From Micractinium sp. NFX-FRZ (taxonomy: Eukaryota; Chlorophyta; Trebouxiophyceae; Chlorellales; Chlorellaceae), in assembly GCA_029339195.1 (NCBI GenBank), contig JAPTJF010000005.1:248001-312000 (forward strand): DNA of 64,000 bases, read 5' to 3'. Made by a program: the position numbers and the translations under genes. Shown here piece after piece: positions 1 through 20,054 of the stretch (the stretch's first letter is position 1; every line of letters starts with the position of its first letter). Below the pieces are notes generated by a model, which worked only from the letters and a program-made list of their open reading frames with translations, searched no databases and was not told where the DNA came from.

Positions 1-457
1 GGCAGAGGAGGGTTCCCCACGCAGCTCAACAGGGATGCAGCAAAGAGTAGGGCGTAGGATACCGGGACGGGAGCATGCAAGTGGCCTTTGCGTTTGTGGC
101 TGAGAGCACTGTGAGTCAGCAGCGGTTGTGGCGATGGGGCGGTGCGCTTTGCTGATGGGTCTGCATCCCCCAGCCAGCGTGAATAACAACAAGGTGGGGA
201 CAGGCATGCGCAAGGGGCCGCCGCCGAGGCACTGTGAGGGCGCAGGGCAGATGAGTTTTTTCGGCAGGCAGCGCAGTCAGCTGTCTGCCTCTGCCGGCTG
301 CCTTGGCTGCTGCACTCCACCATTCGGGGGGGGGGTCCATTCAAAGCTGGCTATCAGCGGAGCGGGCTGCTGTTCCTGTGCCCGGATCCTCATTTGCCCT
401 GACCACCATGTCATTTCCTTCCTGCCCATCATCCCCATTCCCTTGCCCCCTTTCCAG

Positions 458-8949
<8,492 letters not shown>

Positions 8950-9442
8950 GCGGCTGAACCGAGCAGTTGGACCGGCTGCCTGACGCAGTCACACTGCGCG
9001 CTGTCACACACTGCCGTCACCCATGTCATCAGGACACCCCAAAGCCAGCCGAAGCCAAGCGGAATGCGTATCTGTGGCCCCTGGGCCGGCCACACTTGGC
9101 ACCCCATCAACCTGACCCAACCGCGTGTCCTGTCCAGTGCAGTGCCCCGTTTTTCATTTCTTATCTCTTGATTTGCTCTGTACAACCCCCCCTGTCCTCT
9201 CCCCCCCACCGCACAGCATTCCCCGCTCTCAGTGGCACCGCCACACCGTTTTGGGCTGCACCCAGCCACCTTGTCCCACGCATGCCAACGAATGATGAAT
9301 CCTCGAACCAAACCCCGTTGCGATACACGCCTCGGCTGCCCCCCCGCTTTTGTGTTTGGATGCCTTTTAGATGCCTAGAAACCGCACCCGAACGTCTGCC
9401 TTGGCTCAAAACGATGCGATGATGATTCCATATACATGTGTG

Positions 9443-9447
9443 TGTAA
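9443..9447 (+). terminator. Candidate TGTAA poly(A) signal for PFOR
   Basis: TGTAA is the usual green-algal polyadenylation signal. It lies about 495 bases after the PFOR stop codon. Assignment is by motif and position only. Confidence 0.45.
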
Positions 9448-9465
9448 GCTCGTCAAGTTTGGAAG

Positions 9466-9565
9466 GACAAGTGGGGGTGGCTGCCGAAGCAGGGGCGGCA
9501 GACAAGTGTGGGTGGCTGCCGAAGCAGGGGCGGCAGACAAGTGTGGGTGGCTGCAGAGGCGGCAG
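9466..9565. repeat. 35-bp tandem repeat, about 2.7 copies
   Basis: Units start at 9466, 9501 and 9536, each opening with gacaagtg.ggggtggctg-type sequence. The third copy is truncated and diverged. It sits downstream of the PFOR TGTAA signal. Confidence 0.85.
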
Positions 9566-10192
9566 CAGAGGTGGGAGAGGAACACGGCTGCTGGGGGTGG
9601 TTGCCAGGTGCCCTCCCGCTGACCGTCCCTGGCTAATCAAACACCCACGGAAGGGTGGGAGGGTGACCCTGGTCCGGAGTCTGTGCTGTAATACTGTCGG
9701 ACAGCGTTTCGTCGGGAGGGCGCGCCCGGGCGCCCGCGTGCGGCAGTGGCGGCGGTGTGTCCGTCTGTGCTCCATGCGAGTGCACCGGCCACCACCCCCA
9801 ATGCGAGCTGTGTGTCTCGGTAGCTGTTCCAACCAAGCTTAGAGATACTTGCGCAGGCTGCGTCCTGCATTTCAGGTCCCAGCAGGGCGAGGGTCACGCG
9901 GGCCGGTGCGCAGAAGCCCGTACAAGCTTATTTTCGCTTTGCGGCCGATACTGTGTAGTTAGTGGCCTGAGCTAAGTGGCCGACGGCTACAGAAGAGCCC
10001 GCAGGGCGGCTGGCAGCGCAGCGCAGCCACTCCCTGCCCCGGCGCAAAATGGTGCTCAGTAGACGTGCCGGAGCGTGATCAGAACCGAGACCCGCGACGC
10101 GAGGGGGCGGCACAAACCAGCCGTTGCTCCCGCCGCCGCCGCCACCGCCGCCGCCACCAACCCAATTAAGCACTGCAACAGCCTAAAACCGC

Positions 10193-13100
10193 ATGAGCAC
10201 TGGCCTTGCCCAGCGGCTGGCGCCGCTCATCGTCCTCTCGTTCCTGGCAACCCTGGTGGGTGGGCCTCACCCGACGTCACCGCTTCATTGCATGGATGCC
10301 TCTGAGCAGCGGCAGGGGCCTCAATGCTGGGAGGCTTGCAGACATTTCGTGGCTACTCCATCTATCCAATGAGTCATCATTCGGCCTCTCTCTGCACCTC
10401 GTACTTGCAGGCCGCCTGCCAGCAGGCCGGCAACAGCACAGCAGTGGTAGGCGACGCCGCCCAGTTTCTGGCAGCGCTGGCGCAGGCGGCGCGCACAGAG
10501 GGGCCCGGCAGCAGCGTCATTGAGCTCGAGCGGGGCGTGGCACTCACTGTGACAGATGCAGCCGCCTACTCCCTCCCATTCACGGTGCAAGACAACCGCA
10601 CCCTGGTGCTGCAAGGTGGTGAGTGCAGGGTGCTGGGCAGAGGCTGGCACTCGAAGAGCGGTGCACCTGCCCCTGCGCAGCGGCTGGTGCACGCTGCGGC
10701 GGCACAGGGAGGCTGACCCTGCCGCCAGCGAGTGTGCGCTGCCCTGCCCAGTCTTGTCAATTGACTGCTAATTGAAGCCTTCAACAAACTCCACCTCCCT
10801 TGGGCAGACAGAGAAGTCTAACACCAGGCTGCGCTGCCCTGCCCTGCCTGCCCTGCCCGCCCGCCCGCGTGTGTGTGCAGTCGGCGGCGGGAGGGCGGGC
10901 CTCGACTTTGGGGGCATCACACAGCTGCTGTACATGGGCAAGGGAACCAGGCTTGCCCTCTCCAATTTGGACCTATCAGGTACACCCAGGCTGCTGACCA
11001 ATGGGCTCTGCGCTCGAGCGCTGTGGGATTGGTGCACAGAAAGGCTGCACGACCATGCCTCCTTCTTCCCGCACAAGAGCTCTTCGCGCGCTTGCGTGCC
11101 CCACCAATGCGCCTGCAGCCCGCCTGTGCTCCCACTCGAGCGCACGCCCGCTTTACCTGCTAGTGCCGGCTTCAGGTGCCGCACACACAGCAGTGCTAGG
11201 GGCAAGCCATCGTGCCCCATGCCTGCCCAATGGTCGAATCTCTCTTTTCCTTCTTCTCTCCCGCAGGCTCCGCACACAAGGCAGTACTAGGGGCCAGCTA
11301 CCGGGACCCCCAGGACCCAGAGGCGCCTGTGCACATGCCCACACGGGCAGAGGCATTCCAGCTCTTCCCCACCATCAACGGCGATGCCGGCTTCTCGGTG
11401 AGTGAGGCTGCCGGGGTGCCTGGCCTGCCCCGCCTGCCGTCCGCTCGCATACGGACAGCTGCGCTGCGGGCCGGCGGGGGCGCCCTGCTGTGCCTGCTGT
11501 GCAGTTCGTGGTCAGGCTGCCGGGTGCCTGTTCCGGCGTGTACCGCCGAGAGCCATGATTTGCGGGACATGCAGAGTGGTCTTGTGTCTGTCAACGGCGA
11601 CCTGCTTGGGCTGCGGCGGTGGTAGGCACGGCATCTTGCCTGGCGCGCTGCCCTGGCGCAGCCCTGCCCAGCCCTCCCCAGCTCACAGCCGCTGCGGCGG
11701 GCCCTCGCCCTCCCGCCTGTGTGCTATGCATGCCACGCATGCTGCGCCCCTCGCAGGCCGTGCAGCGCGGCAGGGTCTGCTGCCAAGCTTGCTGCCAAGG
11801 CTTGCTGCCACGGGCAAGGCTGGTGCCTTGCACCCCACTAACACATGCCGATGTCAGCACCCGTGTCCCCGCCCCACCTTCCGCCCACCTTCCCGCCCCA
11901 CCTCCCGCAGGCTGACGTGCAGCGAGTGCACCTCACGCTGCCCCCCAGCCCCAAGTGCACCCCCGAGTTTGTGGCCCAGCAGGCGGCCACGCTGCAGTCG
12001 ACGCTGGGCAACACGTCTGCGCTGTATGCAGAGGGCCTGACCATACACGTCGTGCTGAACGACGTCAACCTGCCGGTGCTCAACTCCTCAAACGGGGCGC
12101 AAGGTGAGCGGGCTTCCACTCGATGTGGGAACAGTGTAGTGCCAGTGGATGAGATTCGGTTTCAGGGAGGACAGGGGAGAAGGGTGACATCCCCTGCATG
12201 CACCCTGCCCCGACAGGCGCAGGGCGGGCCTCACGCCGGCAAAGACGGCTGACGCAATCGGCGTGCGCGTCTGCCCGTGCCCCCGCATGCCTGTTGGTGC
12301 CCCTGCACGCATGTCTGCGCCAGCTGCCATGCCAGCGTCTGCTGCTGGCAGTGCCCACTTGCTTGCTCACCACTCTGCCTCCGCCTTGAGCCTCCCCCTT
12401 GAGCTGATTGTCTGCTGCAGTGGGCACCATGCACCTCGTCTCTCAAATGACCAACTCCACCTGCCCACAACCAGCCGGCGCCGGCGCCGACAGCGGCGGC
12501 GGCGGCGGCGGCCCAGCGGCCTGGGTGTGGGCAGTGGTGGGCGTGGCGGCGGCCGGCGTGGTGGCAGCGGCGGCGGCGGCGGCGGTGGTGTGGCGGCGTA
12601 AGAGGAGGAGGCACAGGTGCATTGCTGAGCAGCTCAAGGAGGGTGGATCTGAGATGGAGCTAGGTTCCACGCCAGCAACGTCTGCTACCGCCGCTCCCAC
12701 CCTTGGCAGCCCTGAGCCTGCGGGGGCATCCAGAGGCCACTCTGGCACGCTGACCACAGCAGGCTCAGCAGACCTGCACGACGGCTTGTGGAAAACAAGG
12801 TGCGCAGCATGATAAAGAGTGTGTGGGGAGAGAGGGAAGGGAAAACAGTGAAGGGGCCTGTGACAGTGAGAGATCCGCCATGCAGGTGGCCTTGGTGGGC
12901 ATCGGGCTGCTGAAGCCAAGGTGTCGTGGGCAGCGAGTGTCGAGAGGCTTCACGCGTCGTGCCGGGTCCGCCCCCGGCAGGGCAAAGCATGAGCACAGCA
13001 TGTGCTCAGCCTGCTGGGTGATGTCCTGCTGTGCCTGCTCGGCTTCTGTTGCCGCCTCACAAATTGACAACGCTCTCCCACTTCGTGCCACTCCCTTTTC

Positions 13101-16100
13101 TGTTTGCCTCAGGGTGGGGTTCATTCAAGGCCTGCGGCTGGGGGGCATCGTGGGCGGCGGCGGCTTTGGCAGAGTCTACAAGGGTGCGACCCATGGGCTG
13201 AAATGCCGGCACGCCAAGCACTGGCTCCATTCCCTGCTGCCCCCGCCGCTGCTGCTGGAAGCTGCCTGCCTGCCCGCCTGCTGCTGCTGCTGAGAGCGCT
13301 CTGCCTGCCTGCCTGACTGTTTGACTGTCTGCCTGCCTCCCTGCCTGAATGACCGATTGACCGACTGACTGACTGACGGCCTGCCTGCAGGGAACTGGAA
13401 GGGCGTCAGCGTAGCAGGCAAGGCATTGGGCTGGGAGGATCTGCTGCAGCACATGCTTGCGCTGCAGGGATGCTTGCTGGCAGCCCTGGCTTGCAGGCTT
13501 GTGCTGACGTGCATGTTGGACTTGTACTCATTGTAGCCTGGCCCAGGGAGGGTGCGCTTGCCTGAATCCGCAGTGGTGCCGCCGCTGCCCTGCCCTGCAG
13601 TCAAAATCGTCCCTGCTCACATCAGCCCCGGCAGCAGCCTGGACCTCTCCCACGAGCCTCTCCTCAGGTGGTAAAAACTATAAACTACTGGCCAGCGCCG
13701 GCGATGAGCACAGCACTTTCGCCCCCTCTCTCCCTCCCTTCCTGCCTGTGCACTGCCAGTGACAGCTCAGCGCAGCCCTCTCTGTGCAGCATTGCAGCCG
13801 TGCACGCGCCGCCGACGCCCCCGCCCCCAAGCCGCCCCGCCGCTGACCGCTCCCCCGCCCGCCCCGCCCCGCTTCCTTGCAGCCTCTCCCTCTCCCACCC
13901 CAACGTGCTGTCCACCTACAAGACGTGCGTGGTGCGTGTCCTCTCAGACATTGGGCCAGATGCCACCCCTGCAAGCTCACCCTCGGCCGACGCCCGGCCT
14001 GCGAGTGGCAGCGCCGGCACCAGCGGCGGCCAGTTGGTGCGCAGCCTGACCGACCGCAACTCACTGGTGGAGGTGGTGTCGCCATCATCTGTGCTGCTGC
14101 CAGGGTGAGGCGGGGCCAGGGGGCGGGGGGCAAGGAGTGCGTGACTGGGGCCCGCCTGGGAAGATCAGAGGGGCAGGGCCGGGCGTGTGGGCCCGCGCGG
14201 CTGCGCTACAGTGGTGGCACCGATGGCGCCGGACGTCGAGTGCTGCTGCTGGGGTAGATGGGTGCACAGGGTTGGGCGGCAGGCGTGGCCGGTGAGGCTG
14301 CTGTCAAGGTGAGGAGAGCGCAGGGGGCGGGCGGCAAGCCTGTAAGGCCTGGCCTCGCTGCCTTGCAGGCAGGCGTTGCAGGCGGTTGCAGTCATGTTAG
14401 GCCACCCCCGCTGTGCTACATATGGCCCTCTCTCCTCGCTCCGCTTCACCCCCTCACCTGCCCCCCTTGCTGACGTGGCCTCCGCCCCGCTGGCGCCAGG
14501 CTGTATGAGACGTGGCTGGTGCTGGAGTGGGCAGACCGGAAGAGCTTGCACCACGAAGTGCGGGCCGGCCTCCTGAAGAGCGGTGACCCGCCGACGCTCG
14601 ACCTGGTGCGTCGCCTTCTCTGCCCGCCGGCAGCCCGCCTGCTACCCCCAACCACTGCAGAGGCGGTTCATATTGCTTTCATGTTGCTGACTGTCGCCGC
14701 CGCAGGGCCTCCCCAGCAGTCCTGCACCCCTCAGATCTGGTCCTGTCCCTGGCCCCCCCGCCCCTGCAGCCCGTGACCCTGCTGTGCCTGCTGGACATTG
14801 CCCGAGGGCTGGAGTACCTGCACAGCCTCAACATCATACATGCAGACCTGAAGCTTCAAGTGAGTGCAATGATAGAACCTTTGGGCCTCTAGTTATTCTC
14901 TACACTACATGCTAGCCCGGTAGATGCATGCGCTGCATAGATGCATGCTCTGCTCACCCCGCCTGCCCCCACACCACCCGCCTGCCCTGCCCGCCCGCCC
15001 CCGCCTGCCTGCTCCTCAGAACGTGCTGCTCGTGTCGGAGAAGCGGGACCGCCGGGGGTATGTGTGCAAGCTGGCCGACTTTGGGCTGAGCCGCATGCTG
15101 CAAGCTGACCAGACGCACGCCGACACGGGCAACTTCGGGACCGTGAGGTGAGCTAAAACAAGGTTGCGGGGGGGGGAGGGGGGGGGGGGCTAAGTAATCC
15201 AGGGCTGGGTCTGGGGCCGGGCTGGGGAGCCGGGCTGGGCGGCTGCCGGGCCCGCCGCTGCGGCACGCATGCGGCAGTGTGTGTCTGCGCTCGCGTGAGT
15301 GTGTGCGTGCTGGGGAGGCCTCGGGGGGCGGGGGGAGCTGAGCAGGCACCCACGCGACCCTGCCCTTCCTCCCCTTGTCCCAGCGGCCCCGAGCGGCTGG
15401 CGAAGGGCCGCCCTGAGTGCCCCTCACGACCACTCGAACCGTGCTTGAAGACCCTTCTACCCTGGCTGTACTGGTTTTGAAACCCTGCCCCCGCAGCCAC
15501 GCCGCGCCCGAGCGTCTGGCGGAGGGGCGCCTCACCAAGGCCACCGACATCTACGCCCTGGGCCTGCTCATGCACGAACTCGTGAGCGGCAGCAGCGCCT
15601 TCAGCGGCATGGCGGCCATGCAGGTGGGTGAGCAGGGGTGGCCTTGCAGTTTGCAACGCATGTTCCTCTTGTTCTTGCACGTGTCGTGGAATAGGTGCAT
15701 GAACAGGGTGTGGCAGCTATGCAGGTGGGTGCTGGCCGTGGCTTTGGCTCCCATGTGTGTGTTGGGTGCACAGCTCATGCGTCAGACGGCTCAGCCACAG
15801 CTTCAGGTTTTGGACTGCCCGTCTCCCTCCTCACATACGCCCGCACGCGCTGGCACGCCCACCGCCGCCGCTGCCGCCGCCGCCAGCTGCCGCCCCGTGT
15901 GTGCTTCCGTGCTGTAGTGCCCTGCTTAATGTACAGCCACATCTGTACTGCAGATCATTAGCCTGGTCACCCTCAAGGGCTACCGCCCAGCCATCCCACC
16001 TGGCTGCCACCCCAAGCTAGCAGCGCTCATGCAGAGCTGCTGGCATGAAGAGCCGCTCCAACGGTGGGGGGGTGGGTTTGTAGGCGGGTTTGTGGGCGGT

Positions 16101-16372
16101 TGGGCGGTCACCCAGTAACTGCACTGCAGCAAGCGCTTTTGGCAGTATAGGCGGCCGATTTTGTGCAACCCTCCTGCACTGCGCAGCTAGCATGCGCTGC
16201 TTTGTGGAGCTGCTGCTGTGCGGGCAGCCGCCGCTGTTTGCAGCTGCAGTGGCACGTGACGTCACCGCCGCTGCCGCCACGCCCTGCCTGTTCCCCACGC
16301 AGGCCGCACGTGGCGGCGGTGATTGCAGCGCTCATAGGCGTTGCTGCCGAGCTCTCACAGAGCCGGGGGTGA
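10193..16372 (+). CDS. Membrane-anchored receptor-like protein kinase
   Basis: Single-pass kinase of 696 residues. The start is the first ATG and gives a short hydrophobic signal peptide (MSTGLAQRLAPLIVLSFLAT). Residues 20-260 form a secreted ectodomain of unknown fold. A membrane helix spans about 264-289, followed by basic WRRKRRR. The kinase begins near 367 with a glycine loop (GGGGFGRVYKG), Lys392 (VAVKIV), catalytic Asp548 in HADLKLQN, DFG at 572-574 and AAPER in the activation segment. HRD is HAD, so it is a non-RD kinase. Its family resembles plant TKL/receptor-like kinases. Exons: 10193-10255, 10411-10618, 10881-10979, 11267-11397, 11911-12103, 12421-12799, 13113-13183, 13391-13417, 13601-13667, 13883-14104, 14500-14605, 14770-14859, 15020-15147, 15497-15623, 15954-16063, 16303-16372. 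Exon 8 is 27 nt and uses a GC donor. The ligand cannot be inferred. Confidence 0.88.
11171..11212 (+). repeat. Decayed copy of kinase exon 4 acceptor edge
   Basis: Resembles 11263-11304. The copy keeps an AG acceptor and the same reading frame, encoding GAAHTAVLGASHR against the genuine GSAHKAVLGASYR. It lies in the intron upstream of exon 4. Confidence 0.85.
15379..15411 (+). repeat. Decayed copy of kinase exon 14 acceptor edge
   Basis: Resembles 15491-15525. It repeats the codons of the APE motif as SGPERLAKGR against the genuine SHAAPERLAEGR, behind an intact cag. It lies in the intron before exon 14. Confidence 0.8.
15706..15731 (+). repeat. Decayed copy of kinase exon 14 donor edge
   Basis: Resembles 15605-15630. 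Both end in catgcaggtgggtg or ctatgcaggtgggtg. Exon 14 therefore has fossils on both sides. Confidence 0.6.
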
Positions 16373-17665
16373 GAGGCACGCCACCTTGCATGGAGCAGGC
16401 GTGCTGCGTGCCCTGCACCCACCTCGAGCTGCTCCTCAGGAAAAGCCGGGACTGATCCCTGCCGGTATCCGCCTGCTCATGAACGAGCAGGCCCCGATGT
16501 GTCCCGGGGATCCAAAATTTCCGCTGCGGGTGAACACTCTCCACTGGAACAGCACCGCCTTCAATAAAATGGGGGAACGATGATGGACCGCCTTGCTGCC
16601 CATCTTCCCAGGCTGTCGACAGATAGGGTTTTTCTGATCCCGACCGATTCCGCCCTCTCACAATCAAGCACCGGTTGCCGACGTCGAGGTTCCTTCCCCC
16701 CTGGGGCTCCCTCCCGCCATTTCAACGAATGCCATCCTCTCCTGCCATACTCTCTTGCCAGCCTCTCCTGCCATCCTTTGCAATGCTCCCCCATGCGTCT
16801 GTTGTTTCTTTGCACCCACACTCTGTGCTGCTGCGCACCCAGCTGCATGCCCATCCGTTTGACTGCTGCCCCAAGCCACGGGCACCTGTTTTCTGCCTCT
16901 GCCTTACAAACACCCTTGCTTTCGTGCCTCTGCCTCTGCTTCCTTTCTGCAGCTGGATGTGCCTCTTGACTCTGTCAGACCATGCCCATCCTCTTTGCAA
17001 CTAAGTGCAACCAATGCCCATCCTCTTTGCAACTACGTACAACCATGGCAAGCCCCTGTGGCCGACCTCTATTCATGTGACCGCCTTGCTGGCAAGCTCA
17101 GGCATTCACACATGCACAGCATTGAAACATTCTTGTACATTCAACAAAAAAAGAAGGCAGAGCTCGTTCAAGTGGAAGAAAGGCAGGGTTCATGAAAGGC
17201 AGGGTTCGGAGGGTCATACAAGGGCAGATCCCTACCAAACAGAAGTACGGTTCATTCGTTTGTGGTAAAGGCTTGCCAGCCTGGCGGGCTGGCCACAGGG
17301 CACCCACCCGGGGGCGGGAGGGGCACAAGTGTGCGTACAGCACCAGCCGGCATGTGTGACAATGCCAGCTGGCGAGGGCATGCACTGGAAGGATGCATTG
17401 TATCAAGTGGGTGCGTGCAAAACACAACAGTAAAAGCAGGTTCGGGACAGAATAAAATGGGCGCTGCCGGTTCAGGGGCATGCGCTGTGCGCTCGTTGGC
17501 AGCGCTGGTGCGGACGTGCGATGTGCACGCTGCGGCCAGCCGGCCGCCGTTATGTATGCAATCTGTGCAAACCATGGGGCGCCATGCACTCCATGGGAAT
17601 GCGCTTGAAACTTGCCCAAGTTCCATTACCCCTGGGCTCGTTCAGCCTGCCGCAGGCTGCGCCTC
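16373..17665. other. Convergent 3' intergenic region, no gene
   Basis: Separates the kinase and the pterin-dehydratase-like gene, which point at each other. No supportable coding region. It contains a 32-bp direct repeat at 16982-17045. Confidence 0.6.
16982..17045. repeat. 32-bp direct repeat, two copies
   Basis: Copies begin at 16982 and 17014 with atgcccatcctctttgcaac. They differ at only a few positions. Confidence 0.85.
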
Positions 17666-19815
17666 TCACAAGCCAGTGCACGGCCCGTGGCCCTGCCAGT
17701 GGTGGTGCAGGCTCTCGGCGGGGTGGCTAGCTTCTTTGGCCGCCTCAGCCAGCAGCCCCTCCTTGTTCACTCGGTCGATGCGGCTGGCCAGAATTGCGTC
17801 CAGCTCTGCACAGGGAGAGCAGGGTGGTGGAGGGGCAAAAAGGCTCGTTAGCAGGCTCATTAGGGCTCTCAGAAGGGAGGAGCCGCACACCAGAGGTGCA
17901 CATGGGAGCAGCGCCCACAGGACAGACGTGTGCAGCAATAAAAACAACTCATTATACTTTCTTTTTACAAGGCAGATGCCGTAAGCACCCACCGTGGGGA
18001 AACAAAGTCCCGAAAAAAGGGCGGCTGTGAAAAGCAAAAAGGGGAACGTGGAGAGGCAAAACGCCACAGCGGGTGCATGGCCGGCCCGCCAATTCGCTGC
18101 GAGCAGGGATTCAAGCCGCAGACACGCGGCGCCATGCCCTGCAAGCAGGTGCACTGCAGCACGACACATACCCAACCCCTGGCGCACGCGACAGGCAGCA
18201 GCGCCACACTTGCCTGTGAGCCCGCGGCAGGCCTGGGACCAGATGCTGATGGTCAGGCGGTTCCAACCTGCAGCAGCGGGGTTTTGGGTGTGTGCATGAG
18301 GAGACAGGTGCGGCAGGGGTAGACAGGGTGTGCACGCAGGGGCGCACACGGCTGTCTCCACCCCAACACCCGACCGTAACAGCCCCGCAGCAGCAACGAG
18401 CAGGAGGCAAGCACAGGTGGCGCAAGCTCAGCGGCCAGGCAGGCACAGAAGGGGTAGCACAGGAGCCCTGCGTGTGCCTCCAGCACTTCTTGCAAGTGGC
18501 AGCAGGACTGGTGCCATGACACACACTACCGCCCATCCCGCCACAGCAGGGCAGCTGCACCCAGCAGGCAGCCACCCCCCAGCCAGCCAAGCCAGGCAGC
18601 CACCCAAGCCAGGCAGCTCGAGCCAGACCCACGCTGCCCATTTTGTGAGGCTGTCCCGTTCGCAAACCGGGGCACCCCCCTGCCCCCTTTGCTCAAGGGG
18701 GGCAGCTTTTGTGCCCCACCTGCCGCCTGCTCCCGCCCACACCTGTCAGATGCAGGTCGGGGTGGCGCCCCTCCTCCTCAGCCACGCCCGCAATCCGCTC
18801 GCTCAGCGCCAGTGCTGCACAGAAGCTTGCGGCTGTGTATGTGCGCCTGCGCGAGGGGGAGGGAGGGGCGGCGCAGCGTGCCGTGCGCGCGTGAGCTCAA
18901 TGTATGAACCACCACTCGTATGAACACACTCAATGAACTCAAAGTATGAACACAGCATGCAGCGATGCGCGTACCACCAGGGATGCAGGGCGCAGCCGGA
19001 CAGGCGGGAAGCAGCACCTTGAGAGCGGCGTTCAGTGTGTCAGCAGCAGCAGTGCGGCAGCAGCAGCGCGGCAGCAGCGACATATATGTTGCGGCTCATG
19101 CGGAAGCCTGCTGCAGGATACTGGGTCTGGATACTCACTGCAGAGTCAGCCGGCCCCAGCGGTTCTCCACGAGTCGCCAGCCATCCAACTGCAGTGTAGG
19201 GTAGTGTGTAGAGGTGGGTGCAGGGGTTAGAGGGGCAGCCGGTGCAGTGGCTTGGTACCAGCAGGCAGCTGGGCGGTTGCAGGAGTCTGCAAGGTGTGTG
19301 CAGTACGATGCCCTTGGAGGGTGAGATGCTGGCCGGTAGCTGCAGCCAAGGGCTTTTACTTTGGCGGCAGCAGCTCCACCCCTACTTTCACCTGCTCACC
19401 TGCTGCAAGTACTGTTCCGCTGTCTTGCGGTCCAGAATCTGCAGGGGGGGCAAAATAATTCAACCTCCAGATGGTTTGAGCACCGGCTCCACCTGGGGCC
19501 GCCCAGCGGGCAGGGCACCACCACCGGCGCGGCCGGGTTGAATGTTTGGCAGCCCGGCGGCAAGGTTGCATGGCAAGCACGCCACCGACGCACGTGACAG
19601 AGGCCCATCAGATTGCCGTCCGGCTGCCAGCTAGGGTTGGAGCCCACAAGCTCGCTGGCCAGGGCGCCCGCCGCTGCCGCGGCGCGGCGCGGCCGGGCTA
19701 TGGCTGCTGCTACCGCTGCTACTGGTGCCGGGCACGCCTTGCATCGCACCGCAGCCAGGGCGCGGGGGGGCTGCGGTCTGCTGGCGCTGGCACAGCGGAC
19801 TATGGAGCAGGCCAT
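17666..19815 (-). CDS. Pterin-4a-carbinolamine dehydratase-like protein
   Basis: Family proteins dehydrate 4a-hydroxytetrahydropterin; a plant plastid branch instead helps Rubisco assembly (RAF2 type). The 202-residue protein has exons 19815-19594, 19438-19400, 19188-19139, 18846-18743, 18267-18214 and 17805-17666. The N-terminus is basic and Ala/Arg-rich from MACSIVRCASASRPQ, which fits an organelle targeting peptide. The family core runs from GWRLVENRWGRLTL through RTYTAASFCAALALSERI, EEGRHPDLHLTGWNRLTI and SQACRGLTELDAILASRID. The usual His-His pair before Pro is Arg131-His132 here, and the later Thr-His is Ser-Gln. A structural role or altered catalysis is therefore more likely than standard recycling activity. 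The DLHLTGWN wording matches my recollection of the plant RAF2-like branch. The fifth intron uses a GC donor (cacag|gcaagt). A Gly/His-rich tail follows the fold. Confidence 0.85.
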
Positions 19816-19942
19816 CAGCTCTCTGGGTGTTGCTGATGCTGCGCAGCCCAGTATATGTGTAGTTACGATACAGGCAGCAGCTGATGGCGTCAAACCCGCG
19901 TGGTACTGCCGGAGGTACAGTGCGGCAGGACCCGAGGCGGCG

Positions 19943-19947
19943 TTACA
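19943..19947 (-). terminator. Candidate TGTAA poly(A) signal for the DNL zinc-finger gene
   Basis: Plus-strand ttaca reads TGTAA on the minus strand, about 110 bases after the stop codon of the escort-protein gene. Confidence 0.4.
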
Positions 19948-20054
19948 CAACTGGCAGCCTTCACTTCAGGGCGGCTTCAGCACAATAACAGCTTCACTTT
20001 GCAGTGTTGAATGCCAAAACATTGTAATGCACTCGCTGCTGCTGCTGCCCCACA

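Larger units (their letters stand above)
8950..10192. other. PFOR 3' region and kinase 5' region, no gene
   Basis: About 1.2 kb without a supportable coding region. It holds the PFOR 3' UTR with a TGTAA signal at 9443-9447, a 35-bp tandem repeat, and a CCG/CCA microsatellite at about 10125-10159 just before the kinase start codon. Confidence 0.6.

Noticed and set aside
9466..9565. CRISPR-like array
   Set aside because: The repeats are directly adjacent with no spacers and there are only about 2.7 copies, so this is a tandem repeat.
14706..14769. Kinase exon 12 beginning at the earlier acceptor near 14706
   Set aside because: That acceptor puts the catalytic-loop codons out of frame; the acceptor ending at 14769 gives the correct frame.
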